Of a DNA stretch of 64,000 nucleotides, positions 22,534-36,000 are shown one piece after another. The stretch covers positions 232,518 to 296,517 of the forward strand of contig CAJNYU010002662.1 of assembly GCA_905331475.1 (NCBI GenBank), in the 5' to 3' direction. How positions within the stretch are numbered: position 1 is the stretch's first letter; each line of letters starts with the position of its first letter. A model generated the notes under the pieces. It was not told the DNA's origin. It saw only the letters and a list, made by a program, of their open reading frames with translations, and ran no database searches. The stretch is from Rotaria socialis. Lineage: Eukaryota > Rotifera > Eurotatoria > Philodinida > Philodinidae. The translations under genes and the position numbers were made by a program.

Positions 22534-25500
22534 ACTTGCAAAAGTTTTTTTTTTTGATCAAGAAAAAGATCAGAAAAATAAAGATGTTATTTTGTATAAA
22601 GATGTTATTTTGTATAAAAATGTGCTAAAACAACCAAATAAATTGCTTATATCTTGATTTTTCTTCTTTTTTCTCCCTCTCACAAAACATCAATGGTGGT
22701 ATTATAAATGCACCAAGAGAACGGCGCAAGTAGGGCATTTTTTTTCTTTCTTTTTCGACTCTATTCGTAGCCAGCTGTGCTCCTGCACGTTTTTTTCTAC
22801 TTTCAGAACAACATCGCTTTTTTTCTTATTATGATTGTTTTATACAAAAGAAAGAAAATTAACTAGAAATCGGACATCGAATGCGAATATATAACTATTC
22901 ATACACAAAACAAAACTAACGAACAGTAATTAATCAAAATAAATGAAAAAATAAATATTTCAAGGCGTACTAAACATTGTTTCACGTTTTTTTTCTTATG
23001 AAAAAGAAACGAAAGAACAACAAAAAGAATGAATTGATTGTGACTAATTTATTCATCAGCGAAAGAAAAAAATAGTTGACTTCATTATGATCTATGTCGC
23101 TTTTTCGCCGTAATTGAAGATATTTTGAGATCTGTGTCTATCTCTATCTACATCAATATACGTATAATAGTCATTTTATAATCAAAGAAAACAGACGGTT
23201 TCCATAGATTCAGTTCGTTCATATAAATTACCGAACAAAATGTAGGGTGATCATATTTTCCGATCGAAACTGAAAGAAAAACACAGCTGTTCGAGAGGTT
23301 TGTTTTTCTTGACACAGTTCCGTTTTACTCAGAAATATTTGCTTATGAAAGCAATTGCTTTCTTTTAAAAATAGCTATAAAGAAAATGTGCATCGGTAGT
23401 AGAGATATAACAACAAATGAGAATATATCGAATTTATACTTGAAAATCCTATAAATCGAAACAAAAAGAATTTTAAAAGTAGTAATACTAATTATATTTT
23501 AATTCCTAGTAAGTAAATTATAGATTTTTTTGTGGATTTAAAAAGGTTTCTACTGGATTTTAACCCTTCTCATTTCTTTTACCGTCTCTTGTTTTGTCAG
23601 CATGACAATTTTCTCTGTCTATACCAAGAGAATATTACATAAAATATTAAACAGTTCACATGCATATGCTGCTGTAAATAAAATAGTAGATGTTGATCTA
23701 GAAAAAAAAGAATTATGATAAATAACGTTTCTATTAATTTTTATCGCAGTTCCTAACAGGAATGTCACAAACTATTTTCAGATATCTATTTTTGAAACCA
23801 TTAAGTATCTTTTAGTAATTAGTTGTAAATAACAAAGTATTTCACAGACTGAAAGGATTGTGGCGTCACTAATGAGAACAGCATATTTTCGTTTTAAAAA
23901 AATACTTTCACAGGGTACTATGTTTTTTCCAATGAAGGATAAAGAAAAGGTACTTTTAAAAATTGGTAATACCTCAGATACTTTTCTTAGGGTATTCGAT
24001 CGTAAGAACACTAATTCTTTTTGCATCACCTATCAGTTGTAGATTAATACAAATAGATTTAAGAATATATCAACAAGAACTACCAAACAACTGGGTAAAT
24101 GTATTTTTATACATGTTGCTATACATTTATTGAATATAGTACCATACGAAGATATCTACAGGAGACTGCAAAAATTACATGATCAATCGTTAGTCAGCAA
24201 ATTATTCGATTGGATTGATTTGAACCAATTTGAAATATATGTCAAACTCAGAAAAAAATTTAATTTTATACTTTTTGAATATTTTCAATGCAAATATTTT
24301 TTGAAAGAAAAGAAAGAAAAAAATCATCATTTAAATAGTCCTAAATTTGCTGATGTAACTATGTACCGCGTCATCCGGTCATAAACAAACAAGCAGTCCT
24401 CTACAATTCGCTCAGTTTAAACAGGATGACTCATTCTTAGATTTCCTCCCGTCCATCTAGACAAAACAACAGTGTGCGTGGCAGTAGGCTATCTATGATT
24501 GTTCGATGCACATATTTTATTAGATTATAAACCTAGAACAAAAAATTTTCGTTGAGTACGACAAAGTTCAATGCTTGAGTTAGTCAAGTTTTTTTTTTCT
24601 AGGGGATATCTGGCAAAATTTTAAATTCGTATTATTCTATCTCATGTATGCTTTAGCTTGCTTCACAGAACTATGAGAATATATAAAATACATTCATAAT
24701 TCAACTTGTTCTGAACTGTTTCTTCTTCATTTCATAAACGTTCAGCCAAAATAACTGAAAACAGCTTATTTATAACATTCTCAATCATTTTTCGAGCAAC
24801 AAACTGAATCGTTTATATTATGCATATATGTAAATAAAAATATCGAATGTAATTTTTTCAAATTTCAACTCTTTGGCTATAGATTCATGAAGAGAGATGC
24901 ATATAAGATCAAACTGTATAAATTCTGAAGGTTGTTTTTCATGAAATTCTTATTTCTTGATGTTAACAATATTTACAAGTGACTCGTACGCGTCATGAAC
25001 AATGTCATCTTTTCAAATAAGAATAACTACAGTGAAATTCAAGAAGTATAAATATAATTTTCATAATAATCCATGATAGCACGTAAACAGAAAGATATTC
25101 CTTCTAGTCTTGTTGTTAGATTTCAGTTTTGAGATTTTTCTTCATTTAGTGATAATTAGTTTATTGCTGTTGATTTTAGAATATAGTTTGTATGCAAAAT
25201 AATAGAAAATAATTAAAAATTTAAGTTTCAAAAGAAAGATAGAATTTATCGTCCTATTTCAATCGAATGGAATGTTTTTGTTTTTATGATTAATGAATAA
25301 TTACTTATTGATTACACGACTTAGTAACACATTTAGCACACTTTAAAAATTGTGCAATTATATTTAACAAAAAAATTTAATACTTGTAATAAGCAATCGT
25401 CGGTAATAAGCTACAGGGTAATTCAAAAATAATTAACCTTGTTGTTATATTTAGTTACAAAATAATTGCTTATTGTTTATCATTATAGAATTTCAGAATA

Positions 25501-27090
25501 GTTTTACTAAAGTGTTTCTTAGGAGTATAAGCTATGAATCTTCCTCCGTTAATCATAGATAAGTGTCTCATTTAATCTAAGAAAAATGATGAAAATAGAT
25601 TGATTTCAGATAAACTAATTTTGTTAAAATCTCTTTATTAACTAATAGAACAATGTTATTTGAATAGTATTTACTTCAATGGTATATTACTAAAACTTGA
25701 ATAGAGAGTCTCTCTCATCGAAAAAAACGGATTCCATAAACGAATGTTTTTTCTTTTTTAACAATTATTTTAACAAAGTTAATTTGCCAAAAATGAATAA
25801 AATACTACGCATAATTTTAGTACTAATGATCTGAAGTTGTGAAATATTCAAGATAAAATTTGTCCTTTCAGATCATAAACTTTTACGTCTCTTGTTGTTT
25901 TCATATTGTTCAAGTCGTGCAATGTATAAAAAGTATGCATAGATAATGAATTAATATCGGGCCTCAAAGTATCGTAATGAGTCTCCATGGCATTCGAACA
26001 GAGAAGACTCGAAAATTAGACTGGTGCGAATATTTGTTTTCATTATGATCAATTTATTTATATTTTAACTTTATTGGTAATGATAGCGTGCTTTTTTTCT
26101 GCTCTCCCTCTTCTTGTTTCATCAATAAAAATTGTAGGCATGAGCAAAAACCTAGAGTCATTCGAGTCTAGAAACACCTAAGATTTGAAAGGAAAATCTT
26201 GGGTTATTGTTTTCTAAATTTGCTATTATACTTGGTTGTGTTTCTAATTGAATCAATTATTTTTGTTAAATTTTTGTGAGTACCTTGCCAAATGTCAAAC
26301 AAGCCATTGTATTGAATATTGTATTCTATTTGAACACAGTAAGATGCTTTTTATAACATATTTAGTGATGATCATATGCATTATAGACAAGTATTTATCT
26401 ATTTTTCATGAAACCCTCGATCTAGAACTGTTTCTGTTTTTCGATTTATGAACGTTCTATTTGAAAAAAATAGTCAAGAAAAACTATTCATACCTGTTTT
26501 GACACACAAAATTTTTTAAAAAACAAATGCAATATGATGTTCTTATCAACGACTATCTATGATTGTGTCAAATCATTGTCTTGATATTTTACAATCAGTA
26601 TATACACTGACAGTTGAGGTTTGACTTAAACTTAGTTTTCATTGAGTATAAAACTTATTGTTCGTGCGATTTGAAATTAAAGTACTTCTCTCGCATACAC
26701 TTTGTACGCAACTTGAAATATATTTAGCATTATTTATTTCCAAATAGGTAACTATGTTTTCCAATGACTCATGTAAGAAGACTCTGCTTTGGCAATGTAT
26801 TGAGCTATCAGTAAATACTATATGGCTCATTTAGAGTCAACTTTTCATATATCCGGCTAAAATTATTTTCATATTATAATTAGTTAATATAATTTATAGC
26901 AGAATATAAGAAATAAGTAACAAAAATAAAGAAGAAAAAAGACAGAATCGTTTAGAAAAACAATATCATTAACCAGCAAAATATATTACAAATTATGAAT
27001 GAAGTTAAAAATACAGAAGCAAATCGTAATTCTTTTTTAAATATTAAAAATGAACTGACAACGTCATATTGTGTTCTCAGTTTGATTTGT
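22534..27090. other. AT-rich intergenic region, 4.6 kb
   Basis: No coding exon supported. It contains two perfect tandem copies of an 18-bp unit (AAAGATGTTATTTTGTAT) at 22580-22615. Open frames such as 24130-24384 (+) and 26639-26830 (-) lack domains and splice context. Confidence 0.5.
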
Positions 27091-30012
27091 TTATACAATA
27101 CTTTCCGAACGATTATAGATTGGCTCCTGTGTTTCAACTTGTGCTGATATTGCACTCAAATTTTGCCTTAAAGTTTCTGTTGGATATTGTGATGAATAAA
27201 GATGACAACAGATAGGCATTACAACAGTCGCATTTGGTAGAATAGATGATAATTTATCATAAGACTGTTGTGAAGAAGACAGATGACGCTGAAGAGTATT
27301 TGCTTGTGAAAGATATGGCCGAATAGTATGTGTATTCGATTGAACGACTGGTTTGAAAGCACTATGAGCGGCGCAAAAGGTATAGATAGGATATTCTGAT
27401 GGTATAGTTTCGTAAACATGGTAATCAACTGAATCATTGCAGACATGCGGATTTCGAAAACATAAAGGTTTTGAAGCAGTATCTGTTCGAAACGAATTAG
27501 AAGGATGAATAACTGAAGACAATTGAAAAAGATTTGTCGACGCTGTTGTCGTTGTATCATTTGATTTTGATTGCGAATTTTTTGAAGAAGATGATGATAT
27601 TGATCTTGATGAAATGGTATTTGTTTGTTCATGATAGATATGTTGCATCAGACTATGTTGTAGTTCTTCATGAATAAATGATGAACTCGAATCATGTTGT
27701 GCTGTAAATTTTGATGGATCTTGTGGACGCCTAAAATACATGAATGAATAAATCGATTGAATTTTGAAATAAATCTATTAATTTCTTACTTTCTAAAAAT
27801 ATAGCAAACAACTATATTGACGAAAAATATAATGATGGCTATGCCAGTTAATATCACTGCAAGAACATCTGAGAAAAAGTAAAATGTATTGAGTTTTATT
27901 TTAACAAGAATTTTTTCATTCCTACTTGGATCGATAGTATTGGTTCTATCTTTTAATTCATTTTTAACTATAGAGGATGATGGGCCAACGAAAAAGTTTT
28001 TTTCAGAAATTTTTGATGCAACTTCTTCTTGATGTATCATCAATGGAATAGTTATATGTGGCACATTTGTTACTATTATTGCCGTGGTTTTTGTTGATGA
28101 TGATAGTAATGGTGATGATGAAGATGTTAATGATGATTCTACGGTTTTGGTTATTGTTTTCATCGGTAACATTGTTGTTTTTTGAACATTTCCACATTGT
28201 ACAGTCAATGGTATTGATTGTCGATTTATATCTCGTTCACATATAAATGCTTGCTCTTCGTTACATGACCGTTTTATCCAACCATCTTGGGTACGTAATA
28301 CACATTTTCCTGTATTCGATGATGATCGCCATGGCCACCATGAATTCACTAAACAATGAATTAATTTTAAGTATTCTTTTAGACTGATCATTAATCGTTA
28401 TCAAAAAATTATTCAGCCATTTAAGATTAAAATCAGACCAGTGTGCTTTTGTCCAAAAGAACAAAAAATTGAAAAAAGTTCAACATAATACAATGGTTAG
28501 TAAGAATCGAATAGAATAATCGAAGAATGCTGATTGACTTCGTCTTATACACAATCTCTCTATTTCGTCTATGATGATTTTTATACTTCTAAAAATGCTT
28601 TAGGCATAATCTAAATACATCACCAGTGTACAATATCGATGTATAATTTCTATGCCCCAGCCATTTGATGTTTCATAGACAACAGTCATGTTCGATTAAT
28701 TATCTACAATCGTTCACCTGATCGTAGTTAGCTACTGTACACGAAATATTCAAGTTAATCGGACTGCAATATTTATAACTAATCTACTAGATTTTGTGAT
28801 TTTCATAGAATACAGAATTGAACTTAAAATCTTAGCAGCTACATAAAGATCTCTATGCTTGATTAACTTCACTCTTCGAAAAAAATGATATGAATAAACT
28901 CGACAAATTTTTCTTACTGTCATAATTTTCTTTTTCATTTGATATCCAAAATGATGTTGATTGCTGTTGATTATTTGTTAAAATAAAATATGCTAACTTT
29001 TTTTCTTGAATAATATCATTTAAACGAATTAAATCTGAGTTGATTGATAAACATTTTTCTTTCGCTGATTTCCATGTTTGTTTTCTTGAAAAAACTTTTA
29101 TACATTTCGAACCAAGAACATATTCATCGTCATAACATTGCTCATAACCTAAACAAATGGAGAAAAAAATAAAAATAAAACTAAAGTAAAAGGTTGTCGT
29201 CCTCTCTACCATATAAACGAATCCAAAATCCAGATTGACTTAATGTTTCATCTGTTTGAAATTTTAAATCAAGTTGATTTTTTACTGTTAATAATGATGC
29301 ACCAAATGGTATTGTTCCTGAGAATGATAATAAATTATCATTATCTTGTAAATTAAACGAAAGACTCTAAAATATATAGAAATGAAAATAGTTTTTTATT
29401 ATTCTTTAAACACTAATAATCGTTATTTTACCTCAACGTCAATGATGACATTAGATTTTGTCTTTGATTCGACTGAACAAGTACAATTAATATTATTTGG
29501 ATATTCGTTGGGAAACATGGGACTAATTACACTTATAGCATTCAGTGAAGTTATACTACGTTGTGAACATATATCAACAATTGTTGAATCTACAAAGAAA
29601 ACCAATGATATACAAAAATTTTCATTTTTTTCCTTTCTAATATGTTGTATTTGTTACTTTGTATGCATTGATAAGAAATAAATAAATATGTTGCTTCATC
29701 TGAACATTTATGAATAAATTGTTGAGTTAAAATAACTTCACATTTCGATGCACCATTACACAGCTCAGCTATCTTATGTGTATAATCCATAATACAATCT
29801 GTTTCCAACGGTTCACAATTTGATGAGGAATTAATACGACGAAATGATTTCTTCGTACCATAATGTGACCAACCAATGAGGATATATTCATTTGAATTAC
29901 AATTTATATCCATATGATTAGCGAATTCTTTTTGAGTACACTGGGATTTTGAATACCATCTATCCGATAATGATATATGGAAAATAAAAAATAAAAAAAT
30001 GATTGCCAACAT
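27091..30012 (-). CDS. SUEL lectin-CUB-C-type lectin transmembrane receptor, 6 exons
   Basis: Minus-strand exons 29658-30012, 29432-29589, 29210-29366, 28918-29148, 27790-28348 and 27091-27730 join in frame to 699 aa. Signal peptide at residues 1-18 (LAIIFLFFIFHISLS). Residues about 20-118 form a SUEL-type galactose-binding lectin fold (HYGTKKSF, DYTHKIAELCNGASKCEVIL, HKCSDEATYLFISYQC). A CUB-like domain spans about 119-223 (CSQRSITSLN...SGFWIRLYG). A C-type lectin domain spans about 226-345 (CYDDEYVLGSKCIKVF, FWISNEKENY, WWPWRSSSNTGKCV, SCNEEQAFICE). A Ser/Thr-rich stalk, one membrane helix (VLAVILTGIAIIIFFVNIVV) and a 215-aa cytoplasmic tail with several Tyr follow. The C-type lectin lacks EPN/QPD and WND, so calcium-dependent sugar binding is doubtful. 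Likely a surface recognition receptor. Confidence 0.85.
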
Positions 30013-30027
30013 TTTCTTGAAATATAT
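30013..30027 (-). promoter_or_regulatory. Possible trans-splice acceptor before lectin receptor
   Basis: On the minus strand a T-rich run ending TTTTCATTTTCAG sits 15 nt before the start ATG. No coding exon is seen further upstream. Confidence 0.45.
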
Positions 30028-33000
30028 CTGAAAATGAAAAAAAATCAATAAGCAAAAGGAAAAAAAGTTTTTTTGTATTATTTTTAATTAGTATTCCATC
30101 GGACGATGACTGACTGCCTTAAGGCAAACTTAATTCAAAAAAGAAGAATCAACGAAAGAATGTGATCTTTGGATTGACATGCCTTAAAGGATAGATTATG
30201 TGTGTACATTGTGTCGACTAGTTCGCATGGTCAATTAGATGCATGCGTGGGTGGCACTACGAACATATGTTCATCATTCTTAAGTAGTCATACACATTCG
30301 TTCATGCTGACCTGTCTCGAATATCATCGCCAAAGCACGGGGGGAAAAGTCGCCGTTTACGGTTTAGTGAACTCATCAAGCATATCTTTATTTTTTCTCA
30401 TACAATCATGCTTTTTTTTTTCAATAGATCTATTAGAGATGTGTTACAATATTCACACGCAGTGACATAATAAAAAAAAATACCAAATGTCAACATTAAA
30501 TGTAGAAAATGAATGTAAATATAAAAACTTCTCATTTCTTTTTCTAACAAATGTATCGATTCAGTTTAAAGAACAAACATCAATTCGTACCCTAACGAGT
30601 CAATGTAACTTTAAGTTCTCATAGTTCACTATGTCTCTACTCGAGAAAAATGACTACTAGCCAGTCGAGTTGGACAAGTGCTTGCCATTGTATGACAAAT
30701 ATAATGTTCAAGTTGAGACAGGCAGACATGCAGACAGATTGAACAGCTAATTGTAAATGCATACTTCAACAAACTATCTGACAAAAAGAATCTCAAAAAT
30801 GTTCAGTACAATGTAATCTATAGAGATGATGACACACTACACGAGAGAATACTAAATTACAATTATGTCAAGTCACACGATAGATTTTCTTCCGTCTCAA
30901 CTAATACCAATGTAAAATTGGATCAATTTCATTTCAAAACTATGGCGAGGCAAGAAATACGATCCACTTGAATAATTATGATACGACTATGGAATAAAGC
31001 AAAAACTATGCATTCAATGAAGATCTCGAGATGCCAGTTGAATAAACTGTTCAATTTTATGGTGATATCTCATTTGAGATACATTTAAATAAAGTTTTTT
31101 CTTATCACATAGCATTCCTTATTCATACTAGTCTAGATGATAAAATGAAATTGATTTTCTTTTAAAATGGTATGCTTCTGTTCATTGGTCTCAAACAGTT
31201 TGTTTTAACGGTTTATTTACTCGTTGTCGATCATTGATAGGCAACTAATTGTCATATTTTTTTAAGCGCAAATGATTTCGCATTTGTCTTGTGTTATTCG
31301 TTCTCTCTGATCTTTATACAAGATGCATAAATCAATGATACTTTGCAGATTCTACCACATATGTATATATATATATATATATATATGTATAAATGTATGA
31401 TGAGAGATAAAAAAACATTGATCATTTGATCTTTTCTTCCTCTTCCTCTTTTTCTTTTTTAAGATAAGACTAGACTTTCGAATGAATACCGCCCTGTCAT
31501 TCTGTTTGAACTTCGTTTGTTTTTGTTTTATTGTCTAGATGAGTAGTCATTTGTCAAACTTTCGCAGAGTGAATGAATAACATAAGGGAGAACGAAAGAG
31601 AAAAGTCGTAATATTCTCAATAATAATGAAGAGAGGAGGAGACAAAACAGTATGAAAGGATCAGATGGCATGCGACGAAACTATCTTACGTAAAACTAAA
31701 CCAACTTGTTATACTTCATTACTTATAAAAATATTCTTATCATACTTGAAACAAGACCGATTAATTGTATTCAACTAAATGACATTTTTATGAGTCTATA
31801 AATCTTATTTTATTTCTATTTGTATGGATACACTTATATGTACAATTTGTGTTATCGATCTTATAAAATAGATGGTGGAATGTTTGCACAAAAACAAGAG
31901 AAGTCTATATTCTAGAGCAAACTAGTAGTTAAAATTTTAAATAAGTAACTTTCAAAAAATACTGAATGAATATAATACGTAGGATCTTTTAATAATTTTC
32001 TACTTTTTGTTTTTGGAGATTCAATCTAAAAGAGCGTGTATGAACGAAATATGAGTATTTTGATTACAAAAAGATTGTAAACTAAAGTATATGATTACTT
32101 CATCTGTTAATTATCTGATTTTGAGTTCACAATCGAGAATCGGCTATGTAAGTTATATTCTTCAGTTAAAAATATATCTTATTATGATTATACGCTTTCA
32201 CCTGCTCGTGTTTTTCTTTATACATATGAGATATTTCTGTTCAATGAAGTCGGAAATATATAAATGATTCTTTTGATGAAAAAACAACGATAAATAAATC
32301 GATTGAAGATGTAATCAAGCATTAAGGAAGTGAATTTTAAACTAGGACAAGGCTTCACACATATGCTCGAAGTCCAACTGTTACAAGTTACCCAGACATA
32401 TACTTTACATATACATATATACATATAAAATGTGTGCGTGTCATCAATAAACGTTTAGTTTATATGAACGATGCTGATCAACAACATCATCATCATCATC
32501 ATCATCCACATGCGAAGATGAAAAATGCTATTTGAGTGCCATCGTTGACCTCCAGCTGTTGAGCGTATAGGAAAAAAAGCACATGAATAGACGATACTCA
32601 AATCAATCATTGATCATTCATTACTATCCAAACGTGAGAATCGATTTAGACATTTTTTTCAAGGTACATGTCGTTAATAGCCATTCAATATAAACGAAAG
32701 CAATCGGAAGCAACAGCGAAAGGCGTGGTTCAAAAAAAAAACACCCGCAAATAAATAAATTCATTCTTCATATTCATAGATGAAATGCTAATCATTCAGT
32801 GAATGAACTTGTAGGCAACGCAATTCTGATTAGCACCAGCTGCTTATGAGACAATTCGATCGAAAATGATTTACGAGTTCAATATATGTATATATATATA
32901 TATATATATGAAGATAAAAAAATTCTTTGTCCGACTGTCTGGGTATTATCATTATACACAAAATAGTCTTTTCTTCTTCCTGAACAGAAGCAAAGATCTA

Positions 33001-36000
33001 ACAATGTTTTCCTTATAGATATCATTAGACATCAATGCGAGGAATTTGTGTACTCGTCTTACCTCTTGTTCAGTCAATGATGTTGCAGCCAAAAATGACC
33101 ATTGCTTGCATACTACGAGAGCGAGCGAGCGAGCGAGAGGGAGAGAGAGAGCCGTGGAGAGGAAAGGAGAAGGAAAATGGGAGAAAAAAGAAAAGAAAAG
33201 GAAAAAAATACGCCCAAGATCAGGTAGTAAGTGCATTGAATATGAGACAAGCCAACGAAGGAGTAGAGTTTGAAAAAAAAATACAATCCTTTTTTTTGTG
33301 TATAAATATAGACATAATGTGGTTTGTAATTCTTTTACAAATAATGAAATATTCAGTGTTTTTTTTCTACTGTCTAAGCGTAACTTTCAGGATCGCGTAG
33401 TAGTTAATTGAAAAAAAATAGAACTTTTCATTTATTTCGGACAATTAAGTGAATCCAATTCAAGAAAAAGATTTTAGTTAATAAAATTCTTTTTTCTTCT
33501 CTTTACATTTAATGATCTATATCCTTAGTAGTTGTATCTATCATCATTACTATATCAATTGAAAATATGTATGTCTATATTCAGTTCAATAATGAGAACA
33601 CTATAGTCGCCTAAGGGCTCTTTCATATGCATTCAATTTAAGCATTTAGACAATCAAAAAAAAAAATTCACACGTCATAATTCAATATGTTATATGATTT
33701 AATTGATGAATGATATTTCTACTTTAGCAAAACATGCACGTTGAATGTTCAATTTGTAGTGTAATCTGACTCGATATACAAAACTAGAAGCTTAGTATAT
33801 TGTATAGCGATATGTATGTATATAAATATATATATATATATATGTGTGTATAAGCTGATTTCCTTACATCAAAATACATTATTGTGTAATTGAAAAGCAT
33901 AGAATAATTATAGCGCAACATAGAAATGATTTTATATATACAAATGTCTATATATAATTATGAAAATTCAAATATACATTTCATTTATTTGCTTACTTGA
34001 TTAAACAAATAAATGAGGCGTTTTCTTGCATGCACTCTATGAGACAGTCAGTTATTTCCACTATTATTTTATTCGCTTAGCTAAAATAAATATTGAATTT
34101 AGAGAAATAGGAAAAGCCACGTTTTTCTCCTCATTTTGCCTCTGAATGTTGAGTACTACACTTCGATTTTCAAGTACATGCAATTGACATGAAACGTCGG
34201 TATATACAACACGGAACAATAGTAGTATTTATCTAGCTTGATTGTCATAATTACAAAGACTCGTCGTTATATATCATTCAAATTACAAAAAAGACTGACA
34301 GCACAAGACAAGCATCGATTTTTTTTTCTGATATAATACAGACGATAATTTTTGTTCATAAAAAAAGCAAACATAATAGCAAACAGGAATGAGAAAAAAT
34401 GATAATATGTTCTCAATCGAACACCAGACAAAGTCATTCATCTGTTCAATCTTGATGAACTTTGACTTCATTAAATTCGCTTTCTATACTTGCTATTAAA
34501 TGTTCGTTTGACACATACATAAGATATATATTCTCGTATTAAATACTCATAAATCGTCTCGACAAATGAAATATATAGAGTGGCAACAGGTTGAAAAAAT
34601 ATGCAACATAAAAATGATTAAGATTGAAATCAAAACAATAACAAGATGAGGAAAAGGCGATTAGATCTATATCATTTAAAATCGGGAAAAAGAATAAATA
34701 AACAAATATCTGTTATTATTTAAGTTCAAAATAGAATACTTTACAGACTATCAATCATCTTTAATGTATCACGTACGTATGTATGAATCTCATTGGTATA
34801 ATATATATCTGTGTATATGAAGTGTAGTATACGTGCTTATTGTTTGACAAGAGAGAGCAAAAGATTCACATCGTTTGAATTTTTCTTCATTATTTTCAAT
34901 TACTGATCGTAATATATCGATCTTGATCGTTTTCTCTAGTATATCACTAATTAGAAAGATTTGTTTTTTCAAAGACACTCACGCGTTTTATGATACGAAT
35001 CATTTATTTGACGGAAAAAGTACAAAACGAAAGCTGTAACTGATCTTTTCTCATCATAGTTCATAACGAATGATGAGAAAGACAATCGGTGACCCATTCA
35101 AAGACGACTGCTTCGATTCTCGATGTTTATATGAGTATATATCTCGTTGATATAAATTTAAATTCTATAAGAACAATCAAGAAGCACTTGCTCATAATTA
35201 CAGTGATGAATCATCAATACAATGCCGCTTAAATTGTCTGAAGCCTGTATACTTGCTTATTTTGAGCATCTGTGAGCAGATTGATTCTTTCCTCACATCT
35301 TCATATGTCGTAAATTGTGTCGGCTAATTCTAGTGCACGTAATCTACATAGAAAAAAAATGATAGAAAACAGAAAATAAGATTGCGTGAGCAAAGCAATA
35401 GTGCCATTGGCGGTACACCGTACAATCATGTTAGATCTTTCTCTACTGGAGGAAATAAAGACACAAACACATTCAATCAATGAACAAACGGACACCATCA
35501 TCGTCATCATTGCAAATCGAAAAGAAAAGGTTATTAGTGGAAGTTATAGGTTCATATATGTTACATTGAAGAGTGACAATATAACCTTGATCACATCAGC
35601 ATGATATCTCATCATAAGTAGCTTCTTATTACCAGAAGAGCAACAACAAACAGCTGTAGCTGATCTCCGACAAACACCTGCCAATCAAGTATTGTACTAT
35701 TCTCCGAAAAATCAGTAACCGCTTCAAGAACATACAATGCCCGACAATCGTTATTACGACGTGCCGAACAAAAGAAAGTAGAAATGAGTCTTTGGAACTA
35801 TATACAATGCATTATTGTACGACATCAGATTAAATTCTACGTCATAATCACAGACGATGATGACGTAAGGTTCATTACTTTTTTTCCTCTTTAGCATCAT
35901 ATAGTGGAGTGTACAACAAAAGAAATCAGATATACCAGCGTCTATCTAACAGAAAATTCAGTCAAGAATAAAAAACCAAACATTCTATCTCTAACTAAGT

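Noticed and set aside
24130..24384. 84-codon plus-strand open frame rich in Lys/Phe
   Set aside because: AT-driven composition without a recognisable domain; no acceptor, donor or neighbouring exon in phase.
25410..25440. CAGGGTAATTCAAAAATAATTAACC-like mariner end
   Set aside because: No matching inverted end or target duplication was found within several kb.
33035..33400. 121-codon open frame overlapping frames on both strands
   Set aside because: It runs through the polypurine tract, whose Arg/Glu/Lys codons simply avoid stops.
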